Shown one piece after another: positions 46,323-55,320 of a stretch of 64,000 nt of DNA. Under the pieces are notes generated by a model. The model had not been told where the DNA came from and did not search any database. It saw only the letters and a program-made list of their open reading frames with translations. The stretch's first letter is position 1. Each line of letters opens with the position of its first letter. The position numbers and the translations under genes were made by a program. The stretch comes from Polyangium sp. 15x6 (GTDB taxonomy: Bacteria > Myxococcota_A > Polyangia > Polyangiales > Polyangiaceae), in the NCBI RefSeq assembly GCF_029960785.1, contig NZ_JASBQE010000002.1, forward strand, positions 1 through 64,000, given 5' to 3'.

Positions 46323-47195
46323 GACCGACATCGGCGCAGCGGGGGCCACATCGAACCACGGGCCCGACGAGGCCGACGAGCAGGAAGGCGCCGTCCCGGG
46401 GGGCATCCGCGCGCCGTCGACGGAGGGAGCGCATCCGCGGGGAACAGCTTTCGACGTCCGGCGGCGCCCCGCGGATATCCACACCCTCGCTCTGGCCCAC
46501 ACGGGCCGCGCCGTGCCCCGGCCGGTTGTAAGGCCCTCGCCTTACGCCACATCGCCGAAAAACCCGGCACACGCGGCGCAATGCGAGGCGGGTTTGGCGT
46601 ATCGCGCTTGATCTACCGCGAAAAACCCCACGGCCGAGCGCGGCCGCTGAAGGCTTGCTTTCGCAAGCCGATGAGCGGCCTCGTGCATCGAAGATGGCCG
46701 TCGCGCTCGCTCGATTGAAGGAGCCGTCCATCGTGGCGAAGCCGCGTGGTCTCTTCTTTGATTGGCGAGCGTATACGCCGGAGGGGTGTGCACCTCCTTG
46801 CCCGCACGCCATCGTGCGCTCGCTCGGGTAAGGACGGGACAGACCTTTCCATGAGGCGCCGAGATCGTCCGTTCGCCCGGCCAAGCAACCGGGCGAGCGA
46901 GCGGCCGAGCGTGTAGCAGCATCGAGAATGAGGCTCTGCCAAACCCGATGAAGTCATCTGTCCGGCCCGATTGCATCATGCTCGAGCTCCGCCGTTCGTC
47001 GGAACGAACCACGAGCGTGCGATCGGTCCGGGCCGGCGTGCACGAGATCGCTCGCTCCACGACCATTTCTCATTGCAGCAGGCACACGCGCTACCGAGCG
47101 CAGCTTGACGTCATTTCGCGCGGCCCAACAGCAATCCGCGAAGCAACACGGCGCCCGGCTGGAGCATCGAGCGGGGCGTCACCAAGGAGGGGCAA
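46323..47195. other. Gene-poor stretch with a palindrome, no convincing gene
   Basis: About 870 bases with short frames only. The first 250 bases are GC-rich and probably the eroded rest of the IS630 insertion. From 46600 on, base composition becomes more even. A 45-codon frame from 46689 exists but has no ribosome binding site and no known similarity. A bulged hairpin lies at 46642-46680. The last 50 bases lead into the KGG gene. Confidence 0.4.
46642..46680. other. Two-part hairpin in gene-poor DNA
   Basis: GGCCGCT (46642-46648) pairs with AGCGGCC (46674-46680), and inside it GGCTTGC (46652-46658) pairs with GCAAGCC (46663-46669), with a small bulge (GAA against GATG). It could be RNA structure or a remnant element end; there is no T-run after it. 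Confidence 0.45.
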
Positions 47196-47681
47196 ATGAT
47201 CGAGAAGGACCAGCACGAGACCGCGAGGAACAGCGGCGAGGCCGAGGACATGAAGCAGGCGGAGACGTCGCAGGAGCACGATCAGCAATCGGCTTCGGCA
47301 GAGCACGAAGGGCCGCCTTCTTCGAGCGATCTCGGTCCGACGACCGAGCGCAAGCCCGCCTCGCAGCGCGGCTTCGCGGCCATGGAGCGCGACAAGCAGC
47401 GCGCCATCGCGAGCAAGGGCGGCAAGGCGGCGCACGAGAAGGGCACGGCGCACGAATTCACGCCCGACGAGGCGCGCCAGGCCGGCAAAAAAGGCGGCGA
47501 GGTCGTCAGCCAGAACCGCAAGCACATGGCCGAGATCGGCCGCAAGGGCGGCGAGCGCGTGAGCCAGGACCGCGAGCACATGGCGCAGATCGGCCGCAAG
47601 GGCGGCGAGGCCGTGTCGAGCGATCGGGCCCACATGGCTCAGATTGGGCGCAAGGGTGGTGAGGCGCGCGGCACCCATTGA
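47196..47681 (+). CDS. KGG-repeat stress protein
   Basis: 161 residues, highly charged, without cysteine or hydrophobic core. AGGAGGGG lies close before the ATG, the best ribosome binding site in this area. The first 55 residues are Glu/Gln/Ser-rich and disordered. From about 60 on, the KGG unit (RGFAAMERDKQRAIASKGGK; ARQAGKKGGEVVSQNRKHMA; IGRKGGERVSQDREHMAQIG) repeats about five times with a 20-residue period. This is the GsiB/con-10-like hydrophilin family, made in desiccation, osmotic or stationary stress, and thought to protect proteins. Regulation is not visible in sequence. Confidence 0.9.
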   Translation: MIEKDQHETARNSGEAEDMKQAETSQEHDQQSASAEHEGPPSSSDLGPTTERKPASQRGFAAMERDKQRAIASKGGKAAHEKGTAHEFTPDEARQAGKKGGEVVSQNRKHMAEIGRKGGERVSQDREHMAQIGRKGGEAVSSDRAHMAQIGRKGGEARGTH

Positions 47682-47841
47682 TCGCAATCGCTCGCTGGGG
47701 GAGCGGCGCTCGTCGCTCCCCTCGCGCGGGGCCGTGGCAGGCCGCTGGCTCGGCTCGCCGTGATGGGGCACCATCGGGGCGCGCCATGACCATGTCTCCG
47801 CGGAACACCCAGGGAACGACGCCGCACGGCGGGAGGCGATC

Positions 47842-48585
47842 GTGAGCTCGCTCGTCGTGCGCGTCGTCGGCGTGGGGGATGCCTTCACCACGCGGTATTT
47901 CAATGCCTGCTTCCTCGTCGAGGCAGGTTCCACGCGGATCCTCGTCGACGCGCCTCCCGCGCTCGGACGTGCGCTCGGGGATCTGGGCGCGCGCGGCGGA
48001 CCGCCGATCGGGCTCGCCGACGTCGATCGCGTGATCATCACGCACCTGCACGGCGATCACGTGGGGGGGCTCGAGCAGCTCCTGTTTTATCGGCGGTTCG
48101 TGACGGGGAAGCGTCTCGCGCTTCATGCGGCCCCCGAGGTGCTCGCGGGGCTCTGGGAGACGCGCCTCAAGGGTGGGATGGATACCCTCATGGCGCCCGA
48201 CGGGACGCGCTCGTCGCTCACGCTGGATGATTACGCGGACGTGGTACCGCTCGGCGCCGGGACGAACCACATCGGCGATGTCGACCTCGAATGGCGGCCG
48301 ACGATTCACCACATCCCCACGTCGGCGCTGCGATTCTCCGCGGGCGGGGCTCGGTTCGGCTACAGCGCCGACACGGCGTTCGATCCCACGCTGATCGACT
48401 GGCTCGCCGAGGCCGATCTCTTCTTCCACGAGACGAACCTCGGCGTCCACACGCCGCTCGCCTCGCTCGTGGGGCTCTCCGAGGACGTGAAGCGCCGCAT
48501 GCGGCTCATTCATTACCCCGATTTTCACGACCCGGAGCGCTCGCCGATCGCCTGCACGCGCGAGGGCGAGCGCTTCGAGATCTGA
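47842..48585 (+). CDS. Metallo-beta-lactamase-fold hydrolase
   Basis: 247 residues, GTG start. The metal motif THLHGDHVGG (His68, His70, Asp72, His73) is complete; further ligands follow in SADTAFD (Asp) and in the C-terminal HYPDFHD. The FFHETN stretch, with a buried Glu/His, is like that of RNase Z/PqqB-type members rather than the antibiotic-hydrolysing lactamases. The N-terminus GVGDAFTTRYFNACFLVEAG fits the same group. A phosphodiesterase-like or nucleic-acid role is possible; the substrate is open. It ends next to the convergent M1 peptidase stop. Confidence 0.88.
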   Translation: MSSLVVRVVGVGDAFTTRYFNACFLVEAGSTRILVDAPPALGRALGDLGARGGPPIGLADVDRVIITHLHGDHVGGLEQLLFYRRFVTGKRLALHAAPEVLAGLWETRLKGGMDTLMAPDGTRSSLTLDDYADVVPLGAGTNHIGDVDLEWRPTIHHIPTSALRFSAGGARFGYSADTAFDPTLIDWLAEADLFFHETNLGVHTPLASLVGLSEDVKRRMRLIHYPDFHDPERSPIACTREGERFEI

Positions 48586-51054
48586 TCAGAGGCACATCTC
48601 CGGCTTGCTCAGGAGCACCCGCGCCTCCTCCGAGAGGGGCGCGTCCGCGAGGCCGCCGAGGAATGCCTTCGTCGCCGCCGGATCGTCCGAGAGCAGCCGC
48701 ACCCCGATGCAGATCGCCCGCGCGTGCGCCGGCCGCGTCGCTTCGTCGTGGAGAATGTCGCCGAGTTCTTCCACGAACAAGCCGAGGGCCCCCCCACCCG
48801 TGTTGAAGACGGCCCACGAGGCCCCGGTCATCGCCGAGGGCAAGGTCTCCGAGGTCCGCGTCGCGCGCAGCAGGTCGAGGTAAAACGCGACCCACGCCTC
48901 CGAGGTCACGTCACGCGCGCGCCGCGCCAGGTGATCCAGGGCGATGCGCCGCGCCCGGAGCGAGGGCGCCTTCGAGGCGACCACGCCGAACGTGGCGAGC
49001 TCACGCTCCTCGGGGAGCTGAAAGGCCCCGAGGTACTGCAGCCGCGAGAGGGTCACGTCCTCGCCCACGAGGCCCGCTTCGAGCTTGGGCCATTCCGCGC
49101 TGAAGAGCGCGTCCGGCGGCACGATGTCGCCGCAAACGCCGAGGCCCGCGCCGACCCACCCGAGCCCGAACGACGGCGGGCCCGGTTCGAGCAGCGGCGC
49201 GAGGGCCGCCGCCCAGGCCTCTTGCTCGGCCGCGTCCGCCGCGCTCCACGCGAGCCCGCAAGCGAGCTGCAAGGCGAGCGCCTTCGCGCCGTCCGCGTCG
49301 AGCTCGCCGAGAAGCCCGGTGATCTCGGCCGGCGTGATCATCGCCGCGATCGACGTAGCGGCCACCCGGAGCGCATTCATCTGCGCCGCCCCGCCGAGCC
49401 CCGCGAGGGCGGTTTTTCCGCTCGCCGTGAGCGGCACGCGCGCCGCGAGCCATGCCGCCGTGCGCGCCTCGTCCCCCGTGACCTCGAACTCCGGGTGCAC
49501 GTCGCCCGGGTCCACGACGAGCAGGACCTCCGTCCCCGCGGCCGGAATCACGGCCCGCGCGCCGCCGAGGAGCGACACCTCCTCGGCCGACCCATCCGCG
49601 CCGTACCAGCGCACCACGAGCGGCGCGACGATTGCCCCGTCGGGATCGTCGAGCACGAGGGCAAACGCGGCGTTCGGCTCGGCTTGCAGCTCGATCCGCG
49701 GCATGGCCTTCGCGTCGAGCGCGCGCCGCACCCGCGCCGTCGCCCCCGGCCCGAGGGCCTCTGCGAACGCGTCGATGAACACGTCGGTCCCGATCGTGCC
49801 GAACCTGTGCGCTTCGAGGATCTTCCGCAGCGTCTCGAAATACGTGGCATCCCCCGCCACGCTCCGGATCTGCGCGTGCAGCCAGGCCGCGCGAGCGTAC
49901 GGGCCGGACGTGTATTTGTCGGCCGGCGCGAGGGCTCTGTCGCGGATGGGCACCCCGTCTTCCGCGTAGAATTGATCCCCGTGCAGCGTCCCCTCCCCGC
50001 TCGCGTCCGTGAAGGCGCGCCCGGCCTCGTATTCGAGCTGGTTCGCCATGCCCTCCTTGATCCAGATGTCGTCCCACGTCTCGATGGTGACGAGGTCGCC
50101 GAACCATTGATGCGCGAGCTCGTGCGCGGCGAGGTAAAAATCGCCGGCGAGCGTGGGCTCCGTGCTGCTCGTCTCACGCTGGAACGAGATGCCCGCGTTC
50201 TCCATGCCGCCTCCGGGGAACGAAGGCACGAGGACGAGGGCGTATCGCTCGAATGGATAAGGCCCGATCAGCGGCTCGAAACGATCGATCATGCCGGCGA
50301 GGGCCTTCGCCATTTCGGCGTGGCTGCCCGGGAGCTCGCGGCGGTGCCAGACCTCGACGGGCAAGCCGGATTTCGTATGCCATTTGGCCACCTCGAACTG
50401 GCTCACGGCGAACGCCATTTGATAGGTCGGCAAGGTCCAGCCGGTCTCGTATTGCACGCGGTGCGAGCCCGGCCCCTCCTCGGCGTCGAGCACGAGGCGG
50501 CCGTTGGCGATGAGCTGCTCCTGGGCCGGGATCTCGAGGGAGACGGAGAACGTCGCACGATCGCTCGGATCATCGGTGCAAGGCATCCACCAAGACGTGC
50601 CGAGCGGCTCGGAGTCCGTGAAGAGGGCGCGGGAGAGGACGGGATCCCCGAGCCGCGTGGCAATCGCATAGAAGTTGTCGCTCGTGCCGGCCTCGTAATC
50701 GATCTCGATCTCGAGGGTCTTTCCCTTCGTCGCCTCGGGCGCGTCTTCCAGCGAGATCGCGAGCACGCCGCCCGGAGCATCGACCTCGTACGCGGGATCG
50801 TCCGCGCCCGTGATGCGCACGGCTTTCACGGTGACGTGGCTATCGAGCGCGATCGCGGGCGTATCCTCGGTGAGCGTGAGCGTCACGGAGACGGTCGCGG
50901 CGAGCTTGCGTGAGGTCCAATCGAACGCGCCTTCGAGCGCGTATCGTTCGACGTCGTAGCCGCGCGTGGCCCCCTCGAGCGGGGAGCCACCGCAGCCGGT
51001 GATCAGGAATGGGAGGGAGAGGGCCGAAAGGAAAGCGAGGCGAAGAGGGCGCAT
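48586..51054 (-). CDS. M1-family zinc aminopeptidase, lipoprotein
   Basis: 822 residues. The signal peptide ends in LITGC (Cys21), so the enzyme is probably lipid-anchored, unlike cytoplasmic PepN. Beta-saddle N-domain, then GGMENAGISF (282-291) as the GxMEN exopeptidase motif, HELAH at 311-315 and the third zinc ligand Glu334 in WIKEGMANQLEYEAG. A second beta domain and a long helical C-terminal domain follow. It removes single N-terminal residues from peptides outside the cytoplasm, which fits the proteolytic lifestyle of myxobacteria. The stop meets the metallo-hydrolase gene end to end. Confidence 0.93.
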   Translation of the reverse strand: MRPLRLAFLSALSLPFLITGCGGSPLEGATRGYDVERYALEGAFDWTSRKLAATVSVTLTLTEDTPAIALDSHVTVKAVRITGADDPAYEVDAPGGVLAISLEDAPEATKGKTLEIEIDYEAGTSDNFYAIATRLGDPVLSRALFTDSEPLGTSWWMPCTDDPSDRATFSVSLEIPAQEQLIANGRLVLDAEEGPGSHRVQYETGWTLPTYQMAFAVSQFEVAKWHTKSGLPVEVWHRRELPGSHAEMAKALAGMIDRFEPLIGPYPFERYALVLVPSFPGGGMENAGISFQRETSSTEPTLAGDFYLAAHELAHQWFGDLVTIETWDDIWIKEGMANQLEYEAGRAFTDASGEGTLHGDQFYAEDGVPIRDRALAPADKYTSGPYARAAWLHAQIRSVAGDATYFETLRKILEAHRFGTIGTDVFIDAFAEALGPGATARVRRALDAKAMPRIELQAEPNAAFALVLDDPDGAIVAPLVVRWYGADGSAEEVSLLGGARAVIPAAGTEVLLVVDPGDVHPEFEVTGDEARTAAWLAARVPLTASGKTALAGLGGAAQMNALRVAATSIAAMITPAEITGLLGELDADGAKALALQLACGLAWSAADAAEQEAWAAALAPLLEPGPPSFGLGWVGAGLGVCGDIVPPDALFSAEWPKLEAGLVGEDVTLSRLQYLGAFQLPEERELATFGVVASKAPSLRARRIALDHLARRARDVTSEAWVAFYLDLLRATRTSETLPSAMTGASWAVFNTGGGALGLFVEELGDILHDEATRPAHARAICIGVRLLSDDPAATKAFLGGLADAPLSEEARVLLSKPEMCL

Positions 51055-51085
51055 GTCACCATGCTACCCGGGCGGGATCGGAACG

Positions 51086-52021
51086 CTACATGGCGATCGC
51101 GCCGAGGTCGTGCCGGACCTCGCGAGGCGGCGGAATCCACTCCTCGTCGGGGCCCTCGGCGGGGATCTCGACGGGCTTTCCATCGTACGTGCGGCGCTTT
51201 CCGGGCCAGACGAAGGTGCGGAAGAGATACGCGAGCATCGAGGGCTGATCGAGCTCCGGGTGGATGAACGGCGCGACGCGCTTCGCGTGCTCCGCGGGCA
51301 GGAGGCTCCAGTGCAGGCCCGGCTCCATGTGGTGGATCGTGTGGTAGCCGTTGTTGTAGGCCAGGAAATTGACGAACTTGCCGAGGAAGTTCCGCGAATG
51401 GTTGTATTCGCTGTCCTGATCGCAGCCGTCGTGCTGGAGGTAATTGATCGTGATGATGCCCCAGGCCGCATACTGGTGGGGCAGGAGCACGTAGAGCAGG
51501 AATTTCTTCCAATCGAGCACGAGGAGCGCGCCCATCGTGCCGAGGAAGACCGTCGCTTCGAGGATCATCTGCCGGAACCAGGGCGGGTTCTGGCGGTACA
51601 TCGCCTTGAAGTACCGCATGTCGGCGAGGAAGACGTCCCTGCCCACGGTCGGCATGAAGAGCAAACCGTTCAGGAGGTTCGAGCGATAACGCACCTTCGT
51701 CGTGCGCATCACGTCACGCCGCGTCTGCGTGTGCTTGTGGTGGCTCAGGTTGTGGCCGGGGACGAAGGCGCTCACGGGGTGGCCGTAGGTCAAGGTGAGC
51801 ACGACCTGGAAGGCCCGATTCGCCCAGCGCTGCTTGAACACGGGGCAATGCACGGTGTTGTGCGTGGCCACGGCCCCGAGGAACGAGAACACGCACGTCA
51901 ACGCGACGAGCGGAATCGCGATCCAGAGCGCGCTCGGCGCAGTCACCCACTGCACGGCCACGAGCGCGAAATAGATCACCACGAAGCACAACGTCCGGAT
52001 GTCGGCTCGGTAACGAAGCAT
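51086..52021 (-). CDS. Membrane fatty acid desaturase
   Basis: 311 residues with four membrane helices in two pairs. The three His boxes that hold the di-iron centre are HNTVH (54-58), HNLSHHKH (90-97) and HTIHH (227-231), with an added His at LQHDGCD (about 197). It inserts a double bond into an acyl chain using oxygen and reduced ferredoxin or a similar donor. The box spacing resembles acyl-lipid or sphingolipid-type rather than acyl-CoA enzymes, but the position of desaturation cannot be told. The gene is 31 bases upstream of the M1 peptidase gene, so they may share a transcript. Confidence 0.9.
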   Translation of the reverse strand: MLRYRADIRTLCFVVIYFALVAVQWVTAPSALWIAIPLVALTCVFSFLGAVATHNTVHCPVFKQRWANRAFQVVLTLTYGHPVSAFVPGHNLSHHKHTQTRRDVMRTTKVRYRSNLLNGLLFMPTVGRDVFLADMRYFKAMYRQNPPWFRQMILEATVFLGTMGALLVLDWKKFLLYVLLPHQYAAWGIITINYLQHDGCDQDSEYNHSRNFLGKFVNFLAYNNGYHTIHHMEPGLHWSLLPAEHAKRVAPFIHPELDQPSMLAYLFRTFVWPGKRRTYDGKPVEIPAEGPDEEWIPPPREVRHDLGAIAM

Positions 52022-52169
52022 GAAAAGTCACCCGCCGGGAAGCCCAGCCCACCTGTGTCGAAAGTTCGACACTCTCTAGCGCATTTTGGACCGTCCCGGG
52101 CGTCGAAAATGCGGGCCGGCCCTCATCGGGCCACGAGGGACCGGGAGGTTCGGCTTGCGCGGGGTACTC

Positions 52170-52460
52170 TCAGCGGCGCTTCCAGGTGTCCGGGTGACGG
52201 TGAAGGTGCATGACCGCGACGATCTCGATCCGGTCCCGGACCTCGCGGTAAAGGATTCCGTAGGGGAACCGTCGCGTGTGACAGCGTCGCACACGCTCCG
52301 AGAGCTTGGGCCAGGCCGCGGGCATCTCGCAGATGCGCCGGAGGGCCGCCTCGACCTCGTCGAGGAACTCCTCGCCCAGGCCCTCGGCTCGGCCCTCGTA
52401 GAACGCCACGGCACCCCGCAGCTCCTTGCGGGCTGCGGGGTGGAAGAAGAACCGCTTCAC
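52170..52460 (-). CDS. RelE/ParE-type toxin
   Basis: 96 residues. KRFFFHPAARKELRGAVAFY is the ParE first helix-strand and RRFPYGILYREVRDRIEIVA the central sheet, with VMHLHRHPDTWKRR at the end. ParE toxins inhibit gyrase, while RelE toxins cut mRNA on ribosomes; the helix-rich start and the PYGILY-R core favour ParE. Its start overlaps the antitoxin stop by 4 bases, giving coupled translation with the antitoxin first, as usual. It is soluble and basic. Confidence 0.9.
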   Translation of the reverse strand: MKRFFFHPAARKELRGAVAFYEGRAEGLGEEFLDEVEAALRRICEMPAAWPKLSERVRRCHTRRFPYGILYREVRDRIEIVAVMHLHRHPDTWKRR

Positions 52461-52687
52461 CGAACGTGCGCGCGAAGCTCGCGGAGCACCTCGGCCCCGT
52501 CGAGGAGCTCGACCTCGCCGGCGTCAATCTGACGGCAGCGCTCCTCCGCTACCTTCGCCCACATTTGCTCGAGCGCCTCGCTCTCCGACTGGCTCAGGCT
52601 CTCCAGGATGCAACGGACGAGCGCGGTCCGGGAGGGGACCGGCAAGGAGAGGATCTCGTCGGCGAGCCGTTGCAGTTCGGGCGGCAT
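52457..52687 (-). CDS. Addiction-module antitoxin
   Basis: 76 residues, mostly helical: LQRLADEILSLPVPSRTALV, RCILESLSQ, then AEERCRQIDAGEVELLDGAE and VLRELRAHV. It matches the small 'putative addiction module component' family that pairs with ParE toxins; the N-terminal LPxxxRxxLVxxILESL pattern and the acidic C-terminus are shown. It binds and neutralises the toxin and probably represses the pair. It is the upstream gene of the two, with a 4-base overlap. Confidence 0.88.
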   Translation of the reverse strand: MPPELQRLADEILSLPVPSRTALVRCILESLSQSESEALEQMWAKVAEERCRQIDAGEVELLDGAEVLRELRAHVR

Positions 52688-52765
52688 GTGTTGCTCCTCG
52701 GGAGGAACTCTAGCAGGAAGCTCCGAGCGACGCGAGAGGGGTTCGTCCCGGAACGATTCGGAGGG

Positions 52766-54100
52766 TCAGCCCCGCAAGAACCGCCGGTACGTCTCGACGG
52801 CCCAGTGCACGTCGAGGGTCCCGCACATCTCGCGGCACGAATGCATGCTGAGCATCGGGGCGCCGACGTCGACCGTGGGGATGCCGAGCGCCGCGGCCGT
52901 GATGGGGCCGATCGTGCTGCCGCAAGGCAAGTCCGTGCGGATCACGAACTTCTGCGCCGGATAGCCGACGTCGCGGCAGATCTCCTCGAACAGCGCCGCG
53001 GTGCCGCCGTCCGTCGCGTAGGACTGATTGACGTTCGATTTGATGACGAGGCCCTTGTTCAACATGGGCTGGTGCTGCGGCTCGTGCTGGTCGGCGTAAT
53101 TCGGGTGGACCGCGTGCGACATGTCCGCGCTGACCAGGAACGAGCGCGCGAGCGCCCGCTGCAAGCCCTGTGGCTCGCTGCGCGGATAGACCTCGAGGAT
53201 CCGCGCGATCGTGTCCTTGAGGACCGTGCCCGCAGCGCCCGCGGCGCTGCGGCTGCCGCACTCTTCGTGGTCGTAGAGCACGATCATGCGGGTCGAGGGG
53301 GCGCGGCCGGACTCGGCGGCGAGCGCGGCCGTCGACGCGTGACAGCTCGCCAGGTTGTCGAGGCGCGCGGCCAGGACGAACTCCTGCGCGAGGCCCGCGA
53401 TCGTGGCCTTGGCCGTGTCGTAGAGGCAGAGGTCGTAGCCCAGGATGGCATCGGGCCGCTCGTCGAGCTCGCGGGCCACGAGCGCGCGCACGTCGGGCGC
53501 GGCGCCGAGGCCGACGACCGGAACCATGTGCTTCTGCTCGTTCAGGACGAGCCCTTCTTTGTTGACCGAGCGATTGAGGTGGATCGCGAGGTTCGGCACG
53601 CGGGCGACGGCGCGGCCGAGGTCGACGAGGCGCGCGGCCGGCCGCTCGCCCTTGCGCTGGCAGAAGACGCGGCCCGCGATGGAGAGGTCGCGGTCGAGCC
53701 AGGTCGAGAGGAGCACGCCGCCGTAGACCTCGACGCCGAGCTCCTGGTAGCCGGAGCGCGAGAGGTCGGCGTTCGGCTTGACGCGGAGGTTCGGCGAGTC
53801 GGTGTGGGCGCCGAGGAGGCGGAAGCCCGCGACCGCGGGGTGCTCGTCGCCGACGACGAAGGCGACGATCGTACCGGCGCGAAGGAAATAGCGGCGATCG
53901 CCGGGCTCGAGGTGCCAGGCGTCGTGCTCGGAGAGCGCGGAGAACCCATGCGCGGCGAGCCGGCGCGCGGCCTCTTCGGCCGCGTGGTAGGGGCTCGGGG
54001 AATGATCGAGGAAGGCGCAGAGATCACGCGCGGCGGCGAGGCCCTGGGCGCGGAGGTCGCCCTCGCTGGCTTGCTGGAGGAGGGTATCGGTCGTGGTCAT
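52766..54100 (-). CDS. M18-family aminopeptidase
   Basis: 444 residues. Two-zinc aminopeptidase: RLLGAHTDSPNLRVKPN gives His99 and Asp101, YDHEECGSRSAAGAAGTVLK has the catalytic Glu-Glu pair, SADMSHAVHPNYADQHEPQH and the end IPTVDVGAPMLSMHSCREMC supply the other ligands. There is no signal, so it acts in the cytoplasm, removing N-terminal acidic or hydrophobic residues from peptides. The length equals that of bacterial ApeB-type enzymes. It stands alone, with the toxin pair 78 bases downstream. Confidence 0.93.
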   Translation of the reverse strand: MTTTDTLLQQASEGDLRAQGLAAARDLCAFLDHSPSPYHAAEEAARRLAAHGFSALSEHDAWHLEPGDRRYFLRAGTIVAFVVGDEHPAVAGFRLLGAHTDSPNLRVKPNADLSRSGYQELGVEVYGGVLLSTWLDRDLSIAGRVFCQRKGERPAARLVDLGRAVARVPNLAIHLNRSVNKEGLVLNEQKHMVPVVGLGAAPDVRALVARELDERPDAILGYDLCLYDTAKATIAGLAQEFVLAARLDNLASCHASTAALAAESGRAPSTRMIVLYDHEECGSRSAAGAAGTVLKDTIARILEVYPRSEPQGLQRALARSFLVSADMSHAVHPNYADQHEPQHQPMLNKGLVIKSNVNQSYATDGGTAALFEEICRDVGYPAQKFVIRTDLPCGSTIGPITAAALGIPTVDVGAPMLSMHSCREMCGTLDVHWAVETYRRFLRG

Positions 54101-54145
54101 GGGCGGGGGCGATGGTAGCAGGCGACGCGCAACGCGGAAGCCGGT

Positions 54146-54469
54146 TCAGCAATCGTCGCAGTTCGTCTGGGTGCACTGGAGCAGGAGCTCGAGTTTCGGC
54201 ACGCCCGCTCCGTGGTCCTGGTAGCAGCCCTGCTGGCAGGTCAGATCGAGGTCGCCGCAGCCGTCGAGGCAATTGTAGAGCGTGATGCACGCGGCGTTGG
54301 CGAGGCAGCCGTTGAGCTCGTCGTCGCAGGTCTCGACCATGCACTGCGAGCAAGGATCGAGCGGCTCGGAGCCGGGACACTCGTTCGGGCAGGCCGTACC
54401 GCCGCAGCTCGAAAGCGCGTAGACGTCGGCCGCGCCGTTCGGGAAGGACGCGTAAACAAAATCGGGCAT
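54146..54469 (-). CDS. Cys-rich small protein, no signal peptide
   Basis: 107 residues counted from MPDFVYASFPNGAADVYALS at 54469; the frame continues upstream to 54553 but that part overlaps the conserved leader of the ferritin-like gene. It has 14 cysteines in about 75 residues, in the pattern CPNECPGSEPLDPCSQCMVE, CDDELNGCLANAACITLYNC, CGDLDLTCQQGCYQ, a disulfide-rich helical hairpin known from myxobacterial secreted proteins. A signal peptide is missing, so it may be a truncated gene or have its true start elsewhere. It is head-to-head with the ferritin-like gene. Confidence 0.5.
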   Translation of the reverse strand: MPDFVYASFPNGAADVYALSSCGGTACPNECPGSEPLDPCSQCMVETCDDELNGCLANAACITLYNCLDGCGDLDLTCQQGCYQDHGAGVPKLELLLQCTQTNCDDC

Positions 54470-54572
54470 TTCGTTAGAGATGAACACGACGCGCGGGCGC
54501 GTCCGCGGCACGCGGGTTGCCACCGAGACGGACGAGCCGTTCATCGTGTGCACGCGGGCTCCGGAGGTGGTC

Positions 54573-55133
54573 GTGGCAAAACGTTCCTCGCGTCGTCGCG
54601 GGCCGGATCAAAAGGACCACGTGGAGCAATGGCTCGCGCGGATCTTCGAGCGCGCCCTCAGCGGCTCGATCGTGACGGGGCTCCTCGCCCAGGGGTGCGC
54701 CGTGGGGCCCGCGCAGGCGCTCGGGGAGCCGGACGGCGCGGAGGCCACCGCGGAGGCCGAAGACGCGCAGGAGGATGACCGCGTGTCGTGCACGCCCGAC
54801 AGCGTGCGCGAGACGTTCGGGGCGCTCGTGGGGGCCTACCAGGCCCGTCGCGCCGCGGACGTCGAGATCGCGGCGGCCATGCGGCACATCGCGGCCGACG
54901 AGGCGCGGCACGCAGCGCTCTCGTGGAAGGTGCACGCCTGGGCGATGGAGCGGCTCGGGCCGGACGAGCAGGCGCGAATCCAGCGGGCGCAGGCCGAAGC
55001 GCTCGCGGGGCTCGCCGCGGGGACGGCGCGCGTCCAGGCGCCCGCGGTGACGCGCGCGGCGGGCTTGCCGGGGCCGGCGGAGATGGCGTGCCTCCTGGAT
55101 GCGTTCTGGCGGGGGATCATGGCGGAGGCATGA
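54573..55133 (+). CDS. Ferritin-like protein lacking half of the metal site
   Basis: 186 residues, GTG start set by GGAGG six bases upstream and by alignment with the paralogue at 55277. Residues 1-72 match residues 1-72 of that paralogue (LARIFERALSGSIVTGLLAQ against LGRIFERAQRAALLTGLLAQ) and residues 78-186 match its last 109 (VRETFGALVGAYQARRAADV). The intervening 295 or so residues are missing. It therefore keeps Glu80 and Glu110/His113 but lacks the first Glu and the first ExxH of the di-iron site. The hydrophobic segment ending in LLAQGC may be a lipoprotein signal. Whether it dimerises to complete a site is a question, not shown. Confidence 0.7.
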   Translation: MAKRSSRRRGPDQKDHVEQWLARIFERALSGSIVTGLLAQGCAVGPAQALGEPDGAEATAEAEDAQEDDRVSCTPDSVRETFGALVGAYQARRAADVEIAAAMRHIAADEARHAALSWKVHAWAMERLGPDEQARIQRAQAEALAGLAAGTARVQAPAVTRAAGLPGPAEMACLLDAFWRGIMAEA

Positions 55134-55137
55134 CGCG

Positions 55138-55320
55138 GTGCCGCCGGAGCCCGAGCTCACGGATGAGCCTGGGCCGGACCCGCCCGCGCTTCCGCCGCCA
55201 GCGCGCCGCGGCATGCGTGTTGCCATGGATTCGGTCGAGCCGTTCGCCGTGTGCACGCGCGGCTCGGGAGGTCCTCATGGCCCATCGATTCCTGCGTGGG
55301 TGCACCCCGGATCCTGGTGA
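55138..55320 (+). other. Small frame spanning the second ferritin-like leader
   Basis: A GTG four bases after the previous stop opens a 60-codon frame that runs over the ribosome binding site and start of the ferritin-like gene at 55277, in a different frame. Its stretch MRVAMDSVEPFAVCTR resembles TRVATETDEPFIVCTR just before the other ferritin-like gene. It is proline-rich before that. Either this is a conserved leader peptide or the DNA is conserved for another reason. I do not claim it is translated. Confidence 0.3.

Noticed and set aside
46689-46830. 45-codon frame in the gene-poor stretch
   Set aside because: No ribosome binding site and no similarity I recognise; composition fits chance.
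47698-47721. Terminator of the KGG gene
   Set aside because: An 8-bp hairpin exists (GGGGAGCG with CGCTCCCC) but no T-run follows; too weak to list.
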